Assembly: GCA_012800475.1 (NCBI GenBank)
Contig: JAAZJF010000256.1
Coordinates: 1-9,552, forward strand
Length of the DNA: 9,552 bases
Source of the DNA: Gammaproteobacteria bacterium
GTDB taxonomy: Bacteria; Pseudomonadota; Gammaproteobacteria; Pseudomonadales; Pseudomonadaceae
Reading direction: 5' to 3'
Shown here piece by piece: positions 6,564 through 9,552 of this stretch (the first letter of the stretch is position 1; each line of letters starts with the position of its first letter). Below the pieces are notes generated by a model. It was not told the origin of the DNA, did no database searches, and worked only from the letters and a program-made list of their open reading frames with translations. The translations under genes and the position numbers were made by a program.

Positions 6564-6976
6564 CCAACTATGTACGGCTGCCTCTCATCTAAGCTTTGAT
6601 ACAGTGCTTCTACAGCACCCGACTTTAAGGCTCAGAGGTTGCTAAGTGCCCTATTTAACGGCGTAAAGACCGACACTGAATGATTGAGTTACGACACTTC
6701 TTATAGTGTGTAATATTCTCGCGCAGCCTGTTTCTGCGCCTGCGGTAAGAGCATTTTAAAGATCCGCTACTCCAAAAGATGGCGGGAAACGGTTTCACAA
6801 CTTCACAAGAGTGTGGCAAGCAATGAATAGTTTGGCGTTTACAGTCCCATGCACCAACAGCCCTCCATCTTGCAGCGGTTAAAACATTGATTTTTTCGCA
6901 ATAATCTAACCCTTATCGTGGCGAATCACCGTTTATATAACTGTATCGCCCAAAAGCTGCATTTGGAGACACACTG
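6564..6976. other. Long non-coding region upstream of mqo
   Basis: No convincing protein gene, tRNA or repeat family is visible here. Small hairpins occur: GCGCAG (6721-6726) / CTGCGC (6734-6739), ACACT (6694-6698) / AGTGT (6705-6709) and GAAAC-G-GTTTC. A 7-bp complementary pair AAGATGG (6776-6782) / CCATCTT (6865-6871) could pair across 82 nt. Together with 6354-6563, about 620 bp separate two divergent genes, long for an otherwise compact window, so a small RNA or a structured mqo leader is possible but not demonstrated. Confidence 0.4.
6913..6941 (+). promoter_or_regulatory. Candidate mqo promoter
   Basis: TATAAC (6936-6941; 5/6 match to TATAAT) is preceded by a 17-bp spacer and TTATCG (6913-6918), a poor -35 with 3 of 6 matches. 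A start near 6948 would leave about 29 nt before the mqo ATG. A weak -35 would fit activator-dependent expression, but the assignment rests on the -10 alone. Confidence 0.3.
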
Positions 6977-8464
6977 ATGGCACAAGATAATCAAGCACCT
7001 TTGGATGTATTGCTGGTAGGCGCCGGCATTATGAGTGCAACTTTAGCGGTGATGCTAAAAGAACTCGATCCAAGCCTGAGCTTAGAAATTGTTGAGCAAA
7101 TGGAAGATGGAGCGATGGAAAGCTCTAACCCATGGAACAACGCAGGTACCGGTCATGCGGGTCTTTGCGAGCTCAACTACACACCCCAAGCTGCAGATGG
7201 CTCCATTGATATTAAAAAAGCGGTCAATATCAATGCCATGTTTGAAGAGTCCAAACAGTTTTGGGCTCACCTTGTTGAAACAGGCACCTTTGGTGACCCG
7301 AGCACCTTTATCCATTCTGTGCCGCACTTAAGTTTTGTCCAAGGTCAAAAGAACATCGATTTCTTAGAAAAACGCGCTGGACTGCTCAAAGCTCACCATG
7401 CGTTTGAAAAAATCGAGTTCACCACCGATAAAGCTAAGATGGCTGAGTGGCTGCCGTTGATGATGGCAGAGCGTAAAGATGACGAAGAGATTGCTGCCAC
7501 TCATATTGCTAACGGTACTGACGTTAACTTTGGTGCTTTAACGCGCGAGTTGCTGGCCTATTTAAACCAGCAAGACAACAGCACACTGAGCTACAAGCAT
7601 AAAGTCGTCGACCTCAAGCGCTGCGCTCAAGGCTGGGAAGTGAAGGTTAAAAACCTCGCCACAGGCCAAGAGCGCACCATAGTGTCACGCTTTGTATTCT
7701 TAGGCGCTGGCGGTGCTGCGCTGCCTTTACTGCAAAAATCAGGTATTCCTGAAGGTAAAGGTTATGGCGGCTTCCCTGTCAGCGGTCAGTGGCTGCGTTG
7801 CGACAACCCTAAAGTGGTTGAACAGCACCAAGCCAAAGTCTACAGCTTAGCCGCTGTTGGCTCGCCACCGATGTCAGTCCCGCACTTAGATACTCGCGTG
7901 ATTGATGGCAAAAAATCATTATTGTTCGGGCCTTATGCTGGCTTCACCACGAAGTTCTTAAAGCACGGCTCTTTCTTAGATTTACCCATGTCAGTACGCT
8001 TGGGCAATATCTGGCCGATGCTGGCAGTGGGCCGCGACAACATGGACTTAACGCGCTACTTAATCAGTGAAGTGCGCCAGTCAATGGAGCAACGCTTAGA
8101 CTCCTTACGCCGTTTCTATCCACAGCTTGATCCTGCAGATTGGAAGTTAGAAATTGCTGGCCAGCGTGTCCAGATCATCAAAAAAGATGAGAAAAAAGGC
8201 GGTATCTTACAATTCGGTACTGAACTTGTGAGCTCAGAAGACGGCTCATTGGCGGCCTTACTCGGTGCTTCACCGGGTGCGTCAGTCACAGTCTCCATTA
8301 TGTTGATTTTGCTCAAACGCTGCTTCCCTGAGCAACGTGCTTCAACAGAATGGACTGAAAAGCTTGAAGCGATCTTCCCAGCGCCACTCAAGGACTTGGA
8401 AGTCAACGCGCCGCTGTACCATAGCACGCAAGAACGCTCAGATACGCTGCTCAAATTACGTTAA
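6977..8464 (+). CDS. mqo: Malate:quinone oxidoreductase (FAD-dependent)
   Basis: Mqo is a peripheral inner-membrane flavoenzyme that oxidises malate to oxaloacetate and passes electrons to quinone, replacing or complementing NAD-dependent malate dehydrogenase. The 495 residues match the family length of about 500. The N-terminal FAD-binding Rossmann motif is VLLVGAGIMSATLAVML (11-27), followed by NNAGTGHAGLCELNYTP (54-70), NGTDVNFGALTREL (179-192), FLGAGGAALPLLQKSGIPEG in the middle, and a second flavin-contacting loop LLGASPGASVTVSIML near 428-443. The ATG has GGAG 8 nt upstream. It is a single-gene unit ending in a strong terminator and converging with yajQ. Pseudomonas often carries two mqo paralogues; which one this is cannot be told from here. 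Confidence 0.96.
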   Translation: MAQDNQAPLDVLLVGAGIMSATLAVMLKELDPSLSLEIVEQMEDGAMESSNPWNNAGTGHAGLCELNYTPQAADGSIDIKKAVNINAMFEESKQFWAHLVETGTFGDPSTFIHSVPHLSFVQGQKNIDFLEKRAGLLKAHHAFEKIEFTTDKAKMAEWLPLMMAERKDDEEIAATHIANGTDVNFGALTRELLAYLNQQDNSTLSYKHKVVDLKRCAQGWEVKVKNLATGQERTIVSRFVFLGAGGAALPLLQKSGIPEGKGYGGFPVSGQWLRCDNPKVVEQHQAKVYSLAAVGSPPMSVPHLDTRVIDGKKSLLFGPYAGFTTKFLKHGSFLDLPMSVRLGNIWPMLAVGRDNMDLTRYLISEVRQSMEQRLDSLRRFYPQLDPADWKLEIAGQRVQIIKKDEKKGGILQFGTELVSSEDGSLAALLGASPGASVTVSIMLILLKRCFPEQRASTEWTEKLEAIFPAPLKDLEVNAPLYHSTQERSDTLLKLR

Positions 8465-8469
8465 GACGT

Positions 8470-8503
8470 AAAAAAATGCCCGCAACTCAGCGGGCATTTT
8501 TAT
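8470..8503. terminator. Bidirectional intrinsic terminator between mqo and yajQ
   Basis: An 8-bp GC-rich stem, ATGCCCGC (8476-8483) / GCGGGCAT (8490-8497), with a 6-nt loop is flanked by an A-run on the left and a T-run on the right. It therefore gives a U-tract on both strands. It begins 6 bp after the mqo stop and also serves the convergent yajQ, whose stop lies about 55 bp away. Confidence 0.92.
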
Positions 8504-8555
8504 TGAATCTCACACATACCGCACATCAAGCACACTCGGCATGTGTAGCAAATGA

Positions 8556-9035
8556 TCAGTCTCTAAAGTTATCAAACTGAATCGGCATACCCAGTTCTTT
8601 ACCGCGTAATAAAGCCATCGCCTCTTGCAAATCATCGCGCTTTTTACCCGTGACTCGCACTTGCTCACCCTGAATCGAAGCTTGTACTTTAAGTTTGGCC
8701 TCTTTAATCGTGCTGACGATTTTTTTAGCCAATTCTTTATCAATGCCTTCACGCAACATAACTTCTTGCTTCACGACTTTGCCTGAGCCGTACGCATCTT
8801 TATATTCCAGACATTGCACATCAATTTTACGCTTAACTAACGCCATTTTTACGATTTCAATCAGCTGCTCAAGCATAAAATCAGCTTCTGCAGTGAGAGT
8901 AATGGTTTTATCTTTAAACTCAATTTCAGCTTTACCACGCAAGTCATAACGACGCTCCAGCTCTTTAGCTGCATTATCCATCGCATTGGTCACTTCGTGA
9001 GTATTGAGCTCTGAAACAACATCAAATGAGGGCAT
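8556..9035 (-). CDS. yajQ: YajQ-family nucleotide-binding (c-di-GMP) protein
   Basis: The 159-residue product is the usual length for YajQ, a two-domain cytoplasmic protein reported to bind cyclic di-GMP and, in some bacteria, to act as a transcriptional co-regulator; nucleic-acid binding is also described. Visible family features are the N-terminus MPSFDVVSELNTHEVTNAMD, ERRYDLRGKAEIEF (28-41), the central KRKIDVQCLEYKDAYGSGK (68-86), KEAKLKVQASIQGEQVRVTG (110-129) and the C-terminal MPIQFDNFRD. The ATG at 9035 is preceded by GGAGG 6 nt upstream. It lies beside a divergent panE, as in Pseudomonas aeruginosa, and converges with mqo at a shared terminator. Confidence 0.96.
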   Translation of the reverse strand: MPSFDVVSELNTHEVTNAMDNAAKELERRYDLRGKAEIEFKDKTITLTAEADFMLEQLIEIVKMALVKRKIDVQCLEYKDAYGSGKVVKQEVMLREGIDKELAKKIVSTIKEAKLKVQASIQGEQVRVTGKKRDDLQEAMALLRGKELGMPIQFDNFRD

Positions 9036-9304
9036 TGTGATCCTCCAAAATCTTCTACGTTAAATAAAAATACTTCAATATATGCAACACGCGGCCACTT
9101 TGCATTCACAACTGAGACATGAACACACCGCTTATTGGTTTTACGATCACGGCACAGCATGCTTAAAAACAAGCAATGCATGCCAGCTGCGTACCCCACC
9201 CAAGCGGCCGCTGATGATGCCAAGTTTTGGCCTGGCATGATAGTTTGCACCGCACATGATTTAGATTATACAGTGACAGGCTTAGTTTATAGCGTGGTGT
9301 TGGC
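9036..9304. other. Divergent yajQ-panE intergenic region with short palindromes
   Basis: No coding gene is supported here; a minus-strand reading frame at 9250-8990 overlaps yajQ and has no family resemblance. The stretch holds several dyad elements: the 10-bp palindrome AGCGGCCGCT (9203-9212), ATGCCA (9217-9222) / TGGCAT (9233-9238) with a nested CCAA/TTGG, and GCATGCTT (9157-9164) / AAGCaATGC (9171-9179). These could be operators for either flanking gene; no regulator can be named. Confidence 0.45.
9245..9272 (+). promoter_or_regulatory. Candidate panE promoter
   Basis: TTGCAC (9245-9250; 3/6) is followed after 16 bp by TATACA (9267-9272; 4/6). The predicted start is near 9279, about 26-29 nt before the panE start. 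The -35 begins just after the ATGCCA/TGGCAT dyad. The match to consensus is modest. Confidence 0.3.
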
Positions 9305-9307
9305 ATG

Positions 9308-9552
9308 ATGAATTGGCATATTTTAGGTGCAGGCAGTTTAGGCTGTTTATGGGCAGCGCGTTTAGCAGCGCAACAGCATCACGTACAGCTGATTGTACGC
9401 GATGCTGCAGCCATCACTGCGTATCAACATACAGCGGGCGTGGGCCTCAGCGATGCGCAACACCACAGCACCCAGTATTACCCAGTTCAGGTGCAACTGG
9501 CCACAGACTCGCAACCCATTGACTACTTGCTGCTGGCTTGCAAAGCCTACGA
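9308..9552 (+). CDS. panE: 2-dehydropantoate 2-reductase (5' part, cut by window edge)
   Basis: Only the first 81 codons are present, about a quarter of the usual 300-residue protein. PanE reduces 2-dehydropantoate to pantoate with NADPH in pantothenate/coenzyme A synthesis. The N-terminus MNWHILGAGSLGCLWAARLAA is the NAD(P)-binding Rossmann motif GAGSLG at residues 7-12. Later the chain reads DYLLLACKAY (72-81), matching the family strand that ends in the conserved CKAY/VKAY Lys. Two adjacent in-frame ATGs exist (9305 and 9308). The second is used because the N-terminus then matches the family best and the weak GTGGTG site (9294-9299) is 8 nt away. Neighbourhood with yajQ supports the call. 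Confidence 0.88.
   Translation, partial: MNWHILGAGSLGCLWAARLAAQQHHVQLIVRDAAAITAYQHTAGVGLSDAQHHSTQYYPVQVQLATDSQPIDYLLLACKAY

Noticed and set aside
6526..6645. 39-codon plus-strand ORF beginning MIVFYNLIVIIVNQL in the mqo upstream gap
   Set aside because: No Shine-Dalgarno. The hydrophobic start is explained by the AT-rich promoter repeats, and the rest shows no family resemblance.
6823..6882. 19-codon plus-strand ORF (MNSLAFTVPCTNSPPSCSG) as a leader peptide for mqo
   Set aside because: No ribosome site, no run of regulatory codons, and no terminator-antiterminator structure follows it before mqo.
8990..9250. 86-residue minus-strand ORF overlapping the 5' end of yajQ
   Set aside because: It reads through the yajQ ribosome site in another frame, has no good start signal, and shows no recognisable domain.
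1..9552. CRISPR array, mobile element, toxin-antitoxin, phage or defence genes
   Set aside because: No regularly spaced repeats, transposase or integrase motifs, or tRNA-flanked insertions were seen; all substantial coding regions are assigned to housekeeping families.

Overview
The window looks like chromosomal DNA of a gammaproteobacterium close to Pseudomonas. The block miaA-hfq-hflX-hflK-hflC-hisZ has the Pseudomonas gene order, a membrane-bound malate:quinone oxidoreductase is present, and yajQ lies next to panE as in Pseudomonas. Base composition is only moderately GC (about half, by eye), so a lower-GC relative such as the Thiopseudomonas/Oblitimonas group fits better than a typical high-GC Pseudomonas. 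That taxonomic refinement is inference.

Layout. Positions 1-6353 are all on the minus strand and are read right to left: a YajG-like lipoprotein (6353-5769), miaA with a TTG start (5684-4719), hfq (4646-4395), hflX with a TTG start (4382-3087), then a hairpin plus probable promoter, hflK (2984-1821), hflC (1821-952, overlapping the hflK stop as TAATG), an intrinsic terminator, and the 5' part of hisZ (745 to beyond the left edge). A 620-bp non-coding stretch (6354-6976) separates the lipoprotein gene from the divergent plus-strand mqo (6977-8464). mqo converges on yajQ (9035-8556) with a shared bidirectional terminator between them. A 269-bp divergent intergenic region then leads to the 5' end of panE (plus strand, cut by the right edge).

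How the genes relate. miaA, hfq and hflX form the classical tRNA modification / RNA chaperone / ribosome-associated GTPase cluster. HflK and HflC form the inner-membrane complex that modulates FtsH. HisZ is the regulatory subunit of ATP phosphoribosyltransferase. mqo feeds electrons from malate into the quinone pool, YajQ is a nucleotide-binding (c-di-GMP) regulator family, and PanE belongs to pantothenate/CoA synthesis. The usual partner upstream of miaA (mutL) is absent; a lipoprotein gene and an 11-bp inverted repeat are found there instead.

I found no mobile element, CRISPR array, tRNA or rRNA, phage gene or defence system. This is essentially a housekeeping region. The points worth a second look are regulatory (hairpins and leaders), start-codon choice, and the rearrangement upstream of miaA.
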